Positions 1-9,883 of a stretch of 64,000 nucleotides of DNA are shown here, piece after piece (within the stretch, counting starts at the first letter, position 1; every line of letters begins with the position of its first letter). Made by a program: the position numbers and the translations under genes. This DNA comes from Nitzschia sp. DOCU1 (lineage: Eukaryota; Bacillariophyta; Bacillariophyceae; Bacillariales; Bacillariaceae), in NCBI GenBank assembly GCA_951394045.1, contig OX595985.1:5766001-5830000 (forward strand), given 5' to 3'. The notes beneath the pieces are model-generated. The model made no database searches. It was not told the origin of the DNA and saw only the letters and a program-made list of their open reading frames with translations.

Positions 1-303
1 TGCTCGAGACGTAGGCGGCCGCTGGGGGATTGCTGCTTGGGGAAGTCGCAGACACGAACTTGACTATGAGTGGGAAGAGTCGCGTAGGAGATAGGCTCTT
101 GCTCATCGTCGTCTTTGTCGGGACTTGCTCCCGAGCTAGCCATAAAGCTAATGATACTACCCGAATCTGCGTCGTTGTCGTCGTTGTCGTCGTTGTCGTC
201 GTTGTCGTCGTTGTCGTCGTTGTCGTCGTTGTCGTCGTTGTCGTCGTTGTCGTCCAGCTCGTACGGCATCCTTGCGAAGACCTGTCTTGAGTGGAGGAAG
301 CGG
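1..303 (-). pseudogene. 3' part of an unrecognised gene split by a gypsy insertion; runs off the window
   Basis: On the minus strand this stretch has no stop codon from 303 down to the window edge. It is in the same frame as the ORF at 5970-6503 once the gypsy element and one 4-bp target copy (GCGG, 300-303 and 5970-5973) are removed. It encodes about 100 residues. After a short basic and hydrophobic stretch comes an acidic Asp-Asp-Asn repeat of roughly nine units (plus-strand 171-254, 9-bp period), then an acidic, Ser/Pro-rich region. The true C-terminus lies outside the window. No family was recognised. The reading-frame match is seen directly; that it is one gene is inference. Confidence 0.55.
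171..254. repeat. 9-bp tandem repeat encoding (Asp-Asp-Asn)n on the minus strand
   Basis: About nine copies of a GTCGTCGTT unit run almost without change. On the minus strand, in the frame of the split gene, they read as Asp-Asp-Asn repeats; on the plus strand they give meaningless poly-Val or Ser-Ser-Leu frames. The uniform 9-bp period suggests recent slippage expansion. Confidence 0.85.
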
Positions 304-823
304 TGCAGTAGGCACGATAATGCCTGAAACGGCGTGACAAGACTAATATGACTAATGTAGACTAACAGGACTAGCTATAACGCATAGCATCCAACATAAC
401 ATACGTACGTACAAATACATACTGCCGACGGACGGACACAGAGGCCACGTGACGTCGTCGAGCATGCCAGGTGGCGCGCTTGCGCACAGAAAGTGTGACA
501 CACATATATGGTCGGAGCGAGGCGACGACTATATCTATCTTGACAACTATCTTGACGCTAGGCGTCAGGACCTAGAGTCATACTATAGATGTTCGAAGGT
601 CATAGGATGCTAGGCGTCACTAGCTAGAGCAGTCATCAAGAAACACAACACTGCTAGTTAGGGACGGGCATGTCCTACCTTCTTGACAACTATCTTGTCT
701 ACTAAGATATATAGTCGTGATCACGATCAGATGGGAAGATGGAGTCGATGCAACGATAGGTCTAACTTTAAAATAGTCTCACAATTTCCAAAAACAATCA
801 ACTGCAGTTTCTAGCCTAGTGCA
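304..823 (+). repeat. 5' LTR of the gypsy element
   Basis: This 520-bp terminal repeat is matched at a constant offset of 5146 bases by 5450-5969. It begins TGCAGTAGG and ends CTAGTGCA. It should hold the element's promoter. The gag ATG lies 38 bases downstream. Confidence 0.95.
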
Positions 824-861
824 CTTTGATCAAAGACTTGTCAGTCTAGAGGATAAGTAAC

Positions 862-2178
862 ATGCGTCTCGCTTTCAACTCGTTCGTTGCCGCTCGTGGC
901 GTCATCCCGTTGTACCCGCCTTGCAAGTGGAAAACTGGCTCGACGGGCTCGTCTGACGGCGCCGGCGACGCCGACGAGGATGGTTTTCGTTCGGTGAAAC
1001 TCGAACTTCGTTCCGTTCCTGGGGATGCGACCTCCCCAAAATACTCCGAAAAGTTCTATGTGTTTGAGTCGGGAACCCCCGAACAGTGGTGTCGCTGGAA
1101 TGACGATCTCGTTAAGGTTTGGACTTGTTTGAGCCTCACCAGTGGTCCCGATCGTCGCGCGATGACTCTCACGCTTCTCGCGGGTTCGGCGAAGGACACG
1201 TTCGAGGAGTATTTTGCTCGTCCCAGCGTCACTGCGACTGTCGATCATGTGTCTCGTGCGTTGCGTTACGTCGCGGCTCGGTTCTTCCCTGATTATGCCG
1301 CCCAGAATCAGACGTCGTACCTCCGCTACGAGGGTCGTAAGCCTGCAAAGATGTCTGCTCGCGGATTGGCTACTCGCTTGCGTCAGATCAAAAAGTGGTT
1401 CGATTACTTCCCTCACGACGGTGGCAATCGTACTGACGTGGTTGAGCGCCTGAACGAGACCGAACTGCCCCTGATCTACGAGCGTATGTTGCCTGCCGCG
1501 TGGTTGAGTGTTAAGGAGTTGATGTTCCACGACTATCGCCAGAACCGCTTCAACTTCGAGAAGCAGATTGATTATGCGGAGCAACTTGAAGTGTACGAGA
1601 TGCGTCACGGTGTCACCGGACTGCTTGCCTTTGGCTCGAGCAAAGCCAACAAAGGGCGTAAACCCGGGGAAGCTGGCGTCGCCAGTGGAACCAATGCAGG
1701 ACCCGAATTGGGCACCCTGAACCGCGGTCGGAAGACGAACCGTGACTCCCCTTCTAAGAAGGGCAATAATGGTAACAACTCAAAGAACTGCCGCTTGCAC
1801 GGAGAAGGCTGTGGACACAGCGACTCTGAGTGCAAGGTCTGGCTTAATCATGCGTCTAAGGTCGCTGCGGTCCGTAAGGCCCAGCACCCCAGTACGCTCA
1901 AGAAGTCGCCCCACAAAGGGCGCACAACTCACAACAAGACTTGGCGTCGCGGAGAATCCAATGGCGCGAACCGCGGAGAACGCACTTTCACTTCTAAGGA
2001 GGTCATGGCCATGGTTGAGGCCGCGCGTGCCAGCGTGGAGAAGAAGGCCCGCGAAGACTCCGACGAAGAAATGGAACTTAACAACATTGAAGAAGACGAG
2101 GATGGAATCTTCGAAGAACTAAGCCCCGAAGATGAGGCTCAGCTTGAGGCCTTCATCAACGAGAACACTAACGAATGA
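862..2178 (+). CDS. gag: Gypsy gag (capsid and nucleocapsid)
   Basis: Encodes a 438-aa structural polyprotein that would package the element's RNA into particles. It opens with ATG 38 bases after the 5' LTR. The central part (about residues 75-230) is helical with conserved Trp and GPxR positions; the same pattern is seen in the gag remnant at 7040-7558. Near residues 310-330 there is a Cys/His cluster (Cys-x2-His ... His-x4-Cys) that fits a nucleocapsid zinc-binding motif, flanked by basic residues. The C-terminus is very acidic. It ends in TGA at 2176-2178, and the same frame then stays open into pol, so Gag-Pol is probably made by readthrough of this stop. Confidence 0.9.
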   Translation: MRLAFNSFVAARGVIPLYPPCKWKTGSTGSSDGAGDADEDGFRSVKLELRSVPGDATSPKYSEKFYVFESGTPEQWCRWNDDLVKVWTCLSLTSGPDRRAMTLTLLAGSAKDTFEEYFARPSVTATVDHVSRALRYVAARFFPDYAAQNQTSYLRYEGRKPAKMSARGLATRLRQIKKWFDYFPHDGGNRTDVVERLNETELPLIYERMLPAAWLSVKELMFHDYRQNRFNFEKQIDYAEQLEVYEMRHGVTGLLAFGSSKANKGRKPGEAGVASGTNAGPELGTLNRGRKTNRDSPSKKGNNGNNSKNCRLHGEGCGHSDSECKVWLNHASKVAAVRKAQHPSTLKKSPHKGRTTHNKTWRRGESNGANRGERTFTSKEVMAMVEAARASVEKKAREDSDEEMELNNIEEDEDGIFEELSPEDEAQLEAFINENTNE

Positions 2179-5100
2179 TCACACTACACATGTAATAGCG
2201 ACTTAAGTAATAGGAAACGAATTGTCGCACAATGCCCCGCCGAATGTCACATTCTTTCTAGTCTACATAGGCCGAAGAAGCGACAGAGAACGCAGCGTTC
2301 GCCGGAGGTGCTAATCCTGGTCCCGTCTACGGTACCAGGAGGCGCGCCAATGGTGTTACGTGGGCTTATTGACAGTGGTTGTACAGGAACCATCATCCTA
2401 AATGACTTCACAGCTCGGCGCAGAACCTGGAAGGATCGCACCGGACAGTGGACGACAAAGGGTGGTACATTCTGCACCACAAAGAAAGCAAAGATACCAC
2501 TGATATTTGCAGACTTCACAAGACAGAAGCAAATAGAATGGGAGTGCCACGTGGACACCCAGTCTAAGTCCAAACGCGAGAACTACGATATTATACTCGG
2601 TAAAGACATACAACAATACATGGGCTTAGATATACTAAATAGTAGCCTCACCCTCAAATGGGATGGAATAGAAGTACCCATGCGAGAGTTCGGAGCGCTA
2701 CGCGACCGTAGCAGAGCTATGGAAGTATACAACCTCTCACAAGAGGCGGAGTCTACCGCCGAACTAGCCAAGCGCACCACTGCGATTTTGGACGCGCACT
2801 ACGAAAAAGCTAACCTAGAACAACTGTGCAAGGAGCAGTCGCACCTGTCAGAGACGGAACAAGGCGACTTACTAAGACTACTTCGCAAATATGAAACACT
2901 ATTTGACGGTACACTCGGCGAGTGGAAGGGAACCGACATTGATTTAGAACTAAGGGATGATGCGAAACCGTATCATGCACGACCTTTTCCCATACCGCAA
3001 GTACACGAAGGCGCTATGCGACGCGAAGTCGAACGACTCTGCGCGTTAGGCGTCTTGGAAGAAGATAATGATGGCGAATGGGGGGCACCCTCGTTTATTA
3101 TCCCCAAAAAGAATGGTACCGTACGATTCATAAGCGACTTCAGAAAGTTAAACACGATGCTAAAGCGTAAGCCGTATCCTATCCCTAAGATTCAGGACAT
3201 GCTATTGAAGCTGCAAGGCTTCCAATACGCGAGTTCTTTAGATCTGAACATGGGGTACTATACTATACGTTTAAGCCCTGCGGCGTCAAAGCTATGTACT
3301 ATTGTGCTGCCCTTTGGCAAGTACAAGTATAAACGCTTACCCATGGGAGTGGCTGGCTCGCCAGATATCTTTCAAGCAAAAATGTCCTCCCTGATGGCAG
3401 GACTCGAATTCGTACGAACCTATCTCGATGACGTACTCATAGTCAGTTCAAGTACCTTTAACGACCACCTCACCAAGCTCGAGCAAGCCCTCGCGCGTAT
3501 CGCCAAAGCCGGGCTCAAGGTCAATGCGCAGAAATCCTTCTTTGGACGAGGCGAGATCGAGTACCTTGGCTACTGGGTAACCAGGGAAGGTGTCCAACCT
3601 CTCCCCAAAAAGGTGGACAGCATCTTGGCAATGAAAGCGCCAAAGAACCGAAAGGAACTTCGAGGCTTTATTGGTCTTGTTAACTACTACCGCGACATGT
3701 GGAGACGTCGTTCACACGTGCTCGCACCATTAACGTCTATGACATCCAAGAACGTCCCTTGGCGATGGGGCGAAGAACAACAGAAGGCCTTCGATGAGGC
3801 GAAACGTATAATTAGTAAAGAAGCTATACTAGCATTTCCAAATTTCTTAAAACGGTTCGTTATCTACACGGACGCTTCTAAATACCAGCTTGGTGGCGTC
3901 ATCACGCAGGACGGACGTCCGTTAGCGTTCTACAGCAGGAAACTGACCGACGCGCAGACGCGCTACACGACAACTGAGCGCGAACTGCTCTCAATTGTCG
4001 AGACTCTGAAAGAGTTCCGTACTATTCTTCTTGGACAGAAGATAACGATCTATACAGATCACAAGAATTTACTATTTAACGATCTCAAGACGGATCGCGT
4101 GTTACGCTGGCGTCTACTAATTGAAGAATATGGTGCCAACATCGAGTACATCAAAGGCGTCAACAACGTCGTCGCTGACGTACTTAGTCGCTATCCTCGT
4201 TCTGATACTCCAGTCGTTCCGGTCAGTGCGCCGACGCGAGAACAAGCGCACGAGCTCTTCGCGGGAGATAGGCTTCCAGCCGACCTCTTCCCTTTGAGCT
4301 TTCGCGTCATTGCTGAGTATCAACAACGGGATTTGCAAATGCAACAGCTCACGGAATCTCACCCTGACGTCACACGGAAGATATTCCGTGGGGGCGAACA
4401 GCTGATTTGCTACAAGGATAAGATTTACATTCCACGCATACTGCGTAACCATGTCATCAATTGGTACCACGAATACTTAATGCACCCGGGAGAATTGCGA
4501 ACGGCAGAAACAATTGCCCAGCATCTCTATTGGCCAAATATTAAAGCTGACGTTAAGAAAGTAGTTCAACGTTGCGACCCATGTCAAAAGGGTAAAACGA
4601 AAAGGCTTAAGTACGGGAAGCTTCCAGAGAAGCTCGCAGAGGCCCAACCATGGGAACATTTGTGTGTCGACACGATTGGACCCTATAAGATTAGGCGAAG
4701 AGGAAAGAAGCCGCTAGAATTCATGGCACTAACGTTTATTGATCCTGCGACAGGATGGTTCGAGATGACAGAGATCAAGAACAAACAAGCCGATAACATC
4801 GCGAACATGGTAGAGAAGCAATGGCTCTCGCGATATCCTTGGCCGGAGCTCATCACATATGATGCAGGCCCCGAGTTCAAGGCCGAATTTCAGGAGTTAA
4901 TTAAGAACGAATACGCGATCAAGGCGAAGCCTTCATCAAAGCGAAACCCCCAGTCGAACGCCATACTCGAGAGAGTACATGGTACTATTGGGAACATGAT
5001 TCGCACCTTCAACTTCGATAACGTCGATGACGACGAACCGTTCGCCGGACCGGTGAGCGCCGTATGCTTCGGAATTCGAAGTACCTATCACACGACACTC

Positions 5101-5421
5101 AAGGCGACACCAGGACAATTGGTGTTCGGCCGAGACATGATCTTTCCGATCCAACATCAGGCGGATTGGCAGATGATCGAGGAACAGAAGCAACGACGAA
5201 TTGCTGAAAACAATAAGAGAGAAAATGAACGACGCGTCGAACACGACTACGCAGTGGGCGACCGCGTGCTGAAGCTAGTAGCTGACCCAAACAAGGTAGA
5301 GCCCAAACGTGAGGGCCCTTGTACTATTGAACGAGTACATGCGAATGGTACGGTCACACTACGCTTTGGTAACCTTATCGAGAGACTTAACATAAGACAG
5401 ATCGTCCCGTATAAGTCGTAG
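2179..5421 (+). CDS. pol: Gypsy pol (protease-RT-RNase H-integrase), in frame with gag
   Basis: Counting the codon at 2308 as residue 1, the protease has an Asp-Ser-Gly active site at residue 22. The reverse transcriptase has its YLDD centre at 372-375. RNase H has YTDAS near 520. The integrase HHCC finger spans about 721-760, and D788, D852 and E888 give a D-D-35-E core. The C-terminus (about 980-1037) resembles the GPY/F module of gypsy integrases. Protease before RT and integrase last is the Ty3/gypsy order. The frame is open from directly after the gag TGA, and the first ATG is only at 2350, past the expected start of protease, so expression by readthrough is more likely than a separate start. 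No internal stop is visible; it looks functional. Confidence 0.95.
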   Translation, partial: SHYTCNSDLSNRKRIVAQCPAECHILSSLHRPKKRQRTQRSPEVLILVPSTVPGGAPMVLRGLIDSGCTGTIILNDFTARRRTWKDRTGQWTTKGGTFCTTKKAKIPLIFADFTRQKQIEWECHVDTQSKSKRENYDIILGKDIQQYMGLDILNSSLTLKWDGIEVPMREFGALRDRSRAMEVYNLSQEAESTAELAKRTTAILDAHYEKANLEQLCKEQSHLSETEQGDLLRLLRKYETLFDGTLGEWKGTDIDLELRDDAKPYHARPFPIPQVHEGAMRREVERLCALGVLEEDNDGEWGAPSFIIPKKNGTVRFISDFRKLNTMLKRKPYPIPKIQDMLLKLQGFQYASSLDLNMGYYTIRLSPAASKLCTIVLPFGKYKYKRLPMGVAGSPDIFQAKMSSLMAGLEFVRTYLDDVLIVSSSTFNDHLTKLEQALARIAKAGLKVNAQKSFFGRGEIEYLGYWVTREGVQPLPKKVDSILAMKAPKNRKELRGFIGLVNYYRDMWRRRSHVLAPLTSMTSKNVPWRWGEEQQKAFDEAKRIISKEAILAFPNFLKRFVIYTDASKYQLGGVITQDGRPLAFYSRKLTDAQTRYTTTERELLSIVETLKEFRTILLGQKITIYTDHKNLLFNDLKTDRVLRWRLLIEEYGANIEYIKGVNNVVADVLSRYPRSDTPVVPVSAPTREQAHELFAGDRLPADLFPLSFRVIAEYQQRDLQMQQLTESHPDVTRKIFRGGEQLICYKDKIYIPRILRNHVINWYHEYLMHPGELRTAETIAQHLYWPNIKADVKKVVQRCDPCQKGKTKRLKYGKLPEKLAEAQPWEHLCVDTIGPYKIRRRGKKPLEFMALTFIDPATGWFEMTEIKNKQADNIANMVEKQWLSRYPWPELITYDAGPEFKAEFQELIKNEYAIKAKPSSKRNPQSNAILERVHGTIGNMIRTFNFDNVDDDEPFAGPVSAVCFGIRSTYHTTLKATPGQLVFGRDMIFPIQHQADWQMIEEQKQRRIAENNKRENERRVEHDYAVGDRVLKLVADPNKVEPKREGPCTIERVHANGTVTLRFGNLIERLNIRQIVPYKS

Positions 5422-5449
5422 GATTAACGGCCCCGATCCGGGGGGCGAG

Positions 5450-5969
5450 TGCAGTAGGCACGATAATGCCTGAAACGGCGTGACAAGACTAATATGACTA
5501 ATGTAGACTAACAGGACTAGCTATAACGCATAGCATCCAACATAACATACGTACGTACAAATACATACTGCCGACGGACGGACACAGAGGCCACGTGACG
5601 TCGTCGAGCATGCCAGGTGGCGCGCTTGCGCACAGAAAGTGTGACACACATATATGGTCGGAGCGAGGCGACGACTATATCTATCTTGACAACTATCTTG
5701 ACGCTAGGCGTCAGGACCTAGAGTCATACTATAGATGTTCGAAGGTCATAGGATGCTAGGCGTCACTAGCTAGAGCAGTCATCAAGAAACACAACACTGC
5801 TAGTTAGGGACGGGCATGTCCTACCTTCTTGACAACTATCTTGTCTACTAAGATATATAGTCGTGATCACGATCAGATGGGAAGATGGAGTCGATGCAAC
5901 GATAGGTCTAACTTTAAAATAGTCTCACAATTTCCAAAAACAATCTACTGCAGTTTCTAGCCTAGTGCA
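5450..5969 (+). repeat. 3' LTR of the gypsy element
   Basis: Near-identical 520-bp partner of 304-823. It would supply the polyadenylation site of the element's transcript. Its right edge meets GCGG, the target duplication, within the split minus-strand ORF. Confidence 0.95.
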
Positions 5970-6503
5970 GCGGTAGGTTGCGTCTAGGTAGGAGTTGACT
6001 TCGTAGTAGCGAGAGACGATGGAGGGTCCCTGCAGCTCCAAGCACTCCCGAATGCGCCGGTAGGATACGTCAATTGTGCCGCCCTGGCGTCGGTGGACGG
6101 CCCAGCCACGTACTTGCAGGTAGTCGTGGAGAGTCATGCCCAGTTCGGCAGCAAAAATTGACTGAGCGAAGAGAGCGTCGCGGAAGAAGTGCGCTTTCTT
6201 CTTCTTCCCCCAGAGCATACACACCGCAAACAATCTACGAGACGGACGATAATTGTTGAGTCCCCGCGCCTGCAAACTCTTGTCCTTCCTGGTCTCGACG
6301 ACTTGCTTGAACCAATGTTCAAAGTCGGTCCCAAGTCCGTTGGAAAAGAGTTTTGCCTCCCCTGTAGCCAGTTGGGGATTCTGGGCGAGAAAATCGGGCG
6401 GGAAGAGGCCGTTGATAGTCTGGCCGTTGATAGTTACTACAGTGCCTGCTGTAGTTCTATCAACGGCCGCTGCAACACGGGGGTGCTGGTGGGATGACGC
6501 CAT
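5970..6503 (-). pseudogene. 5' part of an unrecognised gene split by the gypsy element
   Basis: Minus-strand reading frame of about 178 codons from an ATG at 6503. The open frame extends upstream to about 6599, but without another ATG. It crosses into the 3' LTR, where its last residues are LTR-encoded, so the natural continuation is on the other side of the element at 303-1. The protein is soluble-looking and mixed alpha/beta, with a basic KKKK patch in its middle and no signal peptide. I do not recognise a family. It could be a host gene or an older mobile-element protein. The gypsy insertion, with its short target duplication, explains the break. Confidence 0.55.
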
Positions 6504-6599
6504 TGTCGACAAATAAAAATGTTCAGTCGACGAGGAATTTGGATTTCGGAGTACCGGTGGGTTCGCTGAGGGGGGAAATGGTTGTTGCGTAGAATCCAC

Positions 6600-7039
6600 G
6601 TGATGAACTTGTGTGGGCAGAGGCAGAGTTTGCGCTGATTTGCCCCCTGCCTACAAGAGTCGCCTACGTGTTTTGCGCGTAGACTATTTACCCCCAAGTA
6701 GAATGATTCGCTCCCCAATTCGGTGGACTTCGCGGTGAGTGGGGAGAGTGGAGTGTTGGAAACTGTGTGCTTTTGTTGCGAGTACATGGCGAAATGCAGG
6801 TCAGTGGTCCGGGTGTTGGTAATTCACTGCTGTATAAATCCAGGGAGTTTTCCGCCTAAAATGTAGACGTTCTCTAAAATTATTAAGCCCACTGTTCACC
6901 TGTTACTTCAACTTCAACGTACCAGATTCTCCGAAGGGTGCAAATAGTTTTCTAGCCCTAAGTAAGCATTATAACGATCAGACTCATCTAAGAGTCAATG
7001 ACTAATAATACAGTCACAAAGTGCTATGGTGCACATTGG
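6600..7039. other. Intergenic stretch, no gene seen
   Basis: No reading frame here resembles a known protein, and there is no clear repeat. It is AT-rich from 6830 onward. It separates the split gene from the gag remnant. Confidence 0.5.
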
Positions 7040-7558
7040 TTATTGTGATGCACATTGTGAGTGGTACTTAAAAATATACAGTTGTGTGGCACTTAAATTT
7101 AGCGGTCCTACAACTCGGACAACTACAAGCCCTGGACTGGGGTCCAGATGTCCTTGGAGGGTCGTCTTGAGATTTGGGATTGTCTCGGTTCCAGCGGCCG
7201 CTGCGGACTCTTCGAACCTAGCGAGGGCCTTTCCGATGAGGATACGGCGGTAAAACTCGTACCTCTGAGGACCAGTAGTCAAGTTCTGACCCTTGATCAC
7301 TTTTTCGGCCTTGTCTTGCAAGCGAAACCAGGTCTCTGCCGACTCGTCGCCGTTGAACGGCAAAATCGAGAGTTCAAACTGAGTCGAGTTCGGATCATCG
7401 GGAATGTTGCGGCACTTGAAGGTCACGAGTTTTTCTTTGTTCACGATTACTTCCGGTTCACGTTGGATGGGGATTGGAGCGCGTTGGAAACCCCTTTTCA
7501 TCATGTCGTTCCGAGGGATAGCGGCGACGGCCGCGACGGTTGCGTTAGAAAGCTTCAT
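7040..7558 (-). pseudogene. Truncated gypsy gag remnant
   Basis: A minus-strand ORF opens with ATG at 7558, about 53 bases downstream (on that strand) of the LTR-like repeat 7612-7801. It encodes about 170 residues. Its middle shares the spacing of Trp, T-x-GP-x-R, L-x-G-x-A and a following FE pair with the capsid region of the gag at 862-2178. After about residue 140 the similarity ends in Val/Leu-rich sequence, so the element appears cut off inside gag. There is no zinc motif and no pol. I call it a 5' gypsy fragment. Confidence 0.6.
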
Positions 7559-7611
7559 CTTGAGAGTAGGTTGGTCTTGATCACGACAATTGTCGTGTAG
7601 TGTTAACACTA

Positions 7612-7801
7612 TGCACTACGTCGTTTGTAGGATCGAAATAGTTGTGAAAATTGTGACTAGCTTTACGAATAACCTTTTTCATCATACAAAGTTGTCTCGT
7701 AGCCTCTCGTAGTTCTAGTAGAGTCGAGACATTGACATGCATCGACAAGAATCCGAACAGGAGGTTGATGCATCTTGTAGTAGACTAGCTACGACGTTCC
7801 A
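7612..7801 (-). repeat. LTR-like direct repeat, copy 1 (5' LTR of the gag remnant)
   Basis: A 190-bp sequence is repeated at 8565-8754 with very few differences at a constant offset of 953 bases. On the minus strand it begins TGG and ends GTGCA, so it has TG...CA ends, and the gag remnant follows directly. CACTA lies next to both repeats, so the exact edges are uncertain by a few bases. Confidence 0.7.
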
Positions 7802-8564
7802 CTAACTAACTCAATGATTACATACTTAACAGACTATTCAATACAGTCTCGTATGTGCCTCCAACTTGCCAAGACTTGGGACGCCTAGTTACAGGCGATG
7901 CTATCGGCGAATCGACATATTCGAATAAATAAATATATGCGCGTTATTTACGCGTGGGGAAAGTTGTTCACAAAATGAACGACCGGTTGCAAATATTTGA
8001 AAGACGAAAATCATTCCTCTCGTCAATCTTGTTGCTGGAAGTCAATCTAATGTGACAAACCGAAACGGACTACTGGCAGACAGTTCTGCGAGCGGCGGCT
8101 GCAGCGCAGTCACGGGCACGACAATGGCGGTTTGGAACAAAAAACGTCCGACAAAGCAGCTTTCTTGGAAGGCAAATTCTAGATGAGTCCTTCACAACCG
8201 GTACAATCATCCATTCATTGAGTACCTTTGAATGAGCCGGAGAGATGTCTCCATGGTCATTGTTTGCTTTGATTCCACAACATGAGAAAAACCATCAAAA
8301 CCGATTCGGGGGGTGTTCGGGCGATTTTCAGTATTTTTCGTAAAAAGCGCGTGATTTACCCGAATTTTCTAAGTAATATCGGCAGCTTTTTCATCGTGAG
8401 GATTTCTTATATTTTGCTCTTCACTTCGAACCCTTGAGGCGCCGGCAGGGCCCCTACCCCACCGCGCTATCGTTTTTCATGGTCTCCCCCGGGAGAGCCA
8501 CGGACCATTATCGAGAATCTACACCCACTGCTTGGCAGACGCAATTCGTACTGCGGGATACGAC
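7802..8564. other. Sequence between two LTR-like repeats, no gene seen
   Basis: These 760 bases hold no convincing protein. They may be the inside of a short, non-coding LTR element or old flanking DNA. No primer-binding or polypurine site is obvious. Confidence 0.45.
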
Positions 8565-8754
8565 TGCACTACGTCGTTTGTAGGATCGAAATAGTTGAGA
8601 AAATTGTGACTAGCTTTACGAATAACCTTTTTCATCATACAAAGTTGTCTCGTAGCCTCTCGTAGTTCTAGTAGAGTCGAGACATTGACATGCATCGACA
8701 AGAATCCGAACAGGAGGTTGATGCATCTTGTAGTAGACTAGCTACGACGCTCCA
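8565..8754 (-). repeat. LTR-like direct repeat, copy 2
   Basis: Second copy of the 190-bp repeat at 7612-7801, in the same orientation. No gag follows it on the minus strand. It may be a solo LTR or the other end of a small terminal-repeat element. Confidence 0.7.
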
Positions 8755-8812
8755 CTAGGGTTCCTTGGACGTTGTCAGCTACTCTGGAATAAAGTATAGT
8801 TACCTCAATGTC

Positions 8813-9883
8813 ATCGAGGTGCCAGATCTTAGGTGGCATTGACACTAGGATCTCATCGGCATACGACTAGCTGGAGTCGATGCGCGATGCTTGCGTCATA
8901 CAACGTCACGTCGTCGGTGACGTCAATAGGTAATGGGCCTTGTCCGACGATGTCCGAGACCGGCCTGGCGTCCGCGTCCGAGCGCAACGCATTCGTCATG
9001 CTACGTCATCACGTATGATGTCACACATGACTAATTAGACTAATAGCTATGGACTACAATCATTCGAAGGAGTCGACGTGCAAAGCAGTGTACTGCACGA
9101 CCTTACGCATTTTAAATTCGACGGAGAAGACAATCCGGACCAGGACTTACTACATGGCACATGCCAAACCTTTCGTGCCCGCAACGGGTGGCTACAGTGA
9201 AATGATAGACTTCTTAGTGAAACATCGAGGGGGGACGGTGCTGGACATAGAATTTTCATCTACCTGGATTACTGGGACCCCCTGAGCGATGGTTATGCCG
9301 GTGTCAAAAATGATTGTTGTAAATCCTAGGTCGACGTCAATACTCTTAGTCCTGAACGTAGAGCTGATATCTTACGACTCCTAGAACTTGGCTAGAAGAA
9401 GGAGGCCAAAGAAACTTCGTACTAAAAACGGAATTTATACTTAGCCTTAGCTAGAGTATTATAAAAAACTACCATGTCAAATCAGCAAATTCTCTCAGAG
9501 ATGGCCACCAATCCCGAATCTAGAGTAGCAATGGTTGGGGGCTTCCAAAGTAGCATGCGATTTGCAGGTGACATCTACACTTTAACAAATGCAAGGTATG
9601 CTAGTACTTTATCGTCATCCCTAGAAAGAGCCAACGCTCACTCCTGTTTCACCCTGGTTTGAAAGCATTTGCAGTGCCATCTTGGTAAGGTTGAAGTCAG
9701 CATATTTATTCTCATCGTTGGGTATCACAAAGTCCGAAATGTTAGCGTATGCATCCAATGCTGAGCCTAGGAATCGTTTGAAGTCAGGGTTCGTTCTTTC
9801 ATTTCCCACTGCAGGGTAAAAACCGCTAATATATTTCTCCTTGCAAGAAAAATAGGATGCCAGCGGTGTGACTTTGTGACAGG
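8813..9883. repeat. 1071-bp tandem duplication, first copy
   Basis: The block 8813-9883 is followed immediately by 9884-10954 at an offset of exactly 1071 bases. By eye only one clear substitution was found (an Arg/Pro change in a short reading frame near 9224/10295). The unit contains the last stretch of the STELLO/GT gene on the minus strand plus its downstream flank, so this copy carries an orphan 3' gene end. Confidence 0.9.
9621..9883 (-). pseudogene. Orphan 3' end of the STELLO/GT2-like gene
   Basis: This is the duplicated copy of 10692-10954 and encodes the last 80 or so residues of the glycosyltransferase, ending at the same stop codon. The duplication junction cuts it off at 9883, so it has no start or catalytic domain. 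It is a by-product of the tandem duplication. Confidence 0.8.

Larger units (their letters stand above)
304..5969 (+). mobile_element. Complete Ty3/gypsy LTR retrotransposon
   Basis: Two 520-bp LTRs (304-823 and 5450-5969) start TG and end CA, differing by eye at one base (near 800/5946). They bracket gag and pol in the order protease, RT, RNase H, integrase, as in Ty3/gypsy. The element is flanked by a 4-bp duplication GCGG (300-303 and 5970-5973), or AGCGG if the shared A is counted. Near-identical LTRs and intact reading frames indicate a very recent insertion. A G-rich tract (about 5437-5449) just before the 3' LTR could be the polypurine tract. No canonical TGG primer-binding site follows the 5' LTR. 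The insertion splits a minus-strand ORF. Confidence 0.95.

Noticed and set aside
30..327. Plus-strand Val-rich and Ser/Leu-rich frames
   Set aside because: They are shadows of the 9-bp repeat that reads as Asp-Asp-Asn in the minus-strand gene.
824..861. Primer-binding site of the gypsy element
   Set aside because: The bases after the 5' LTR do not begin TGG and match no tRNA 3' end that I can recall; the primer may be atypical.
841..1608. 255-codon minus-strand frame opposite gag
   Set aside because: It is antisense to a clear gag with conserved motifs and has no domain of its own.
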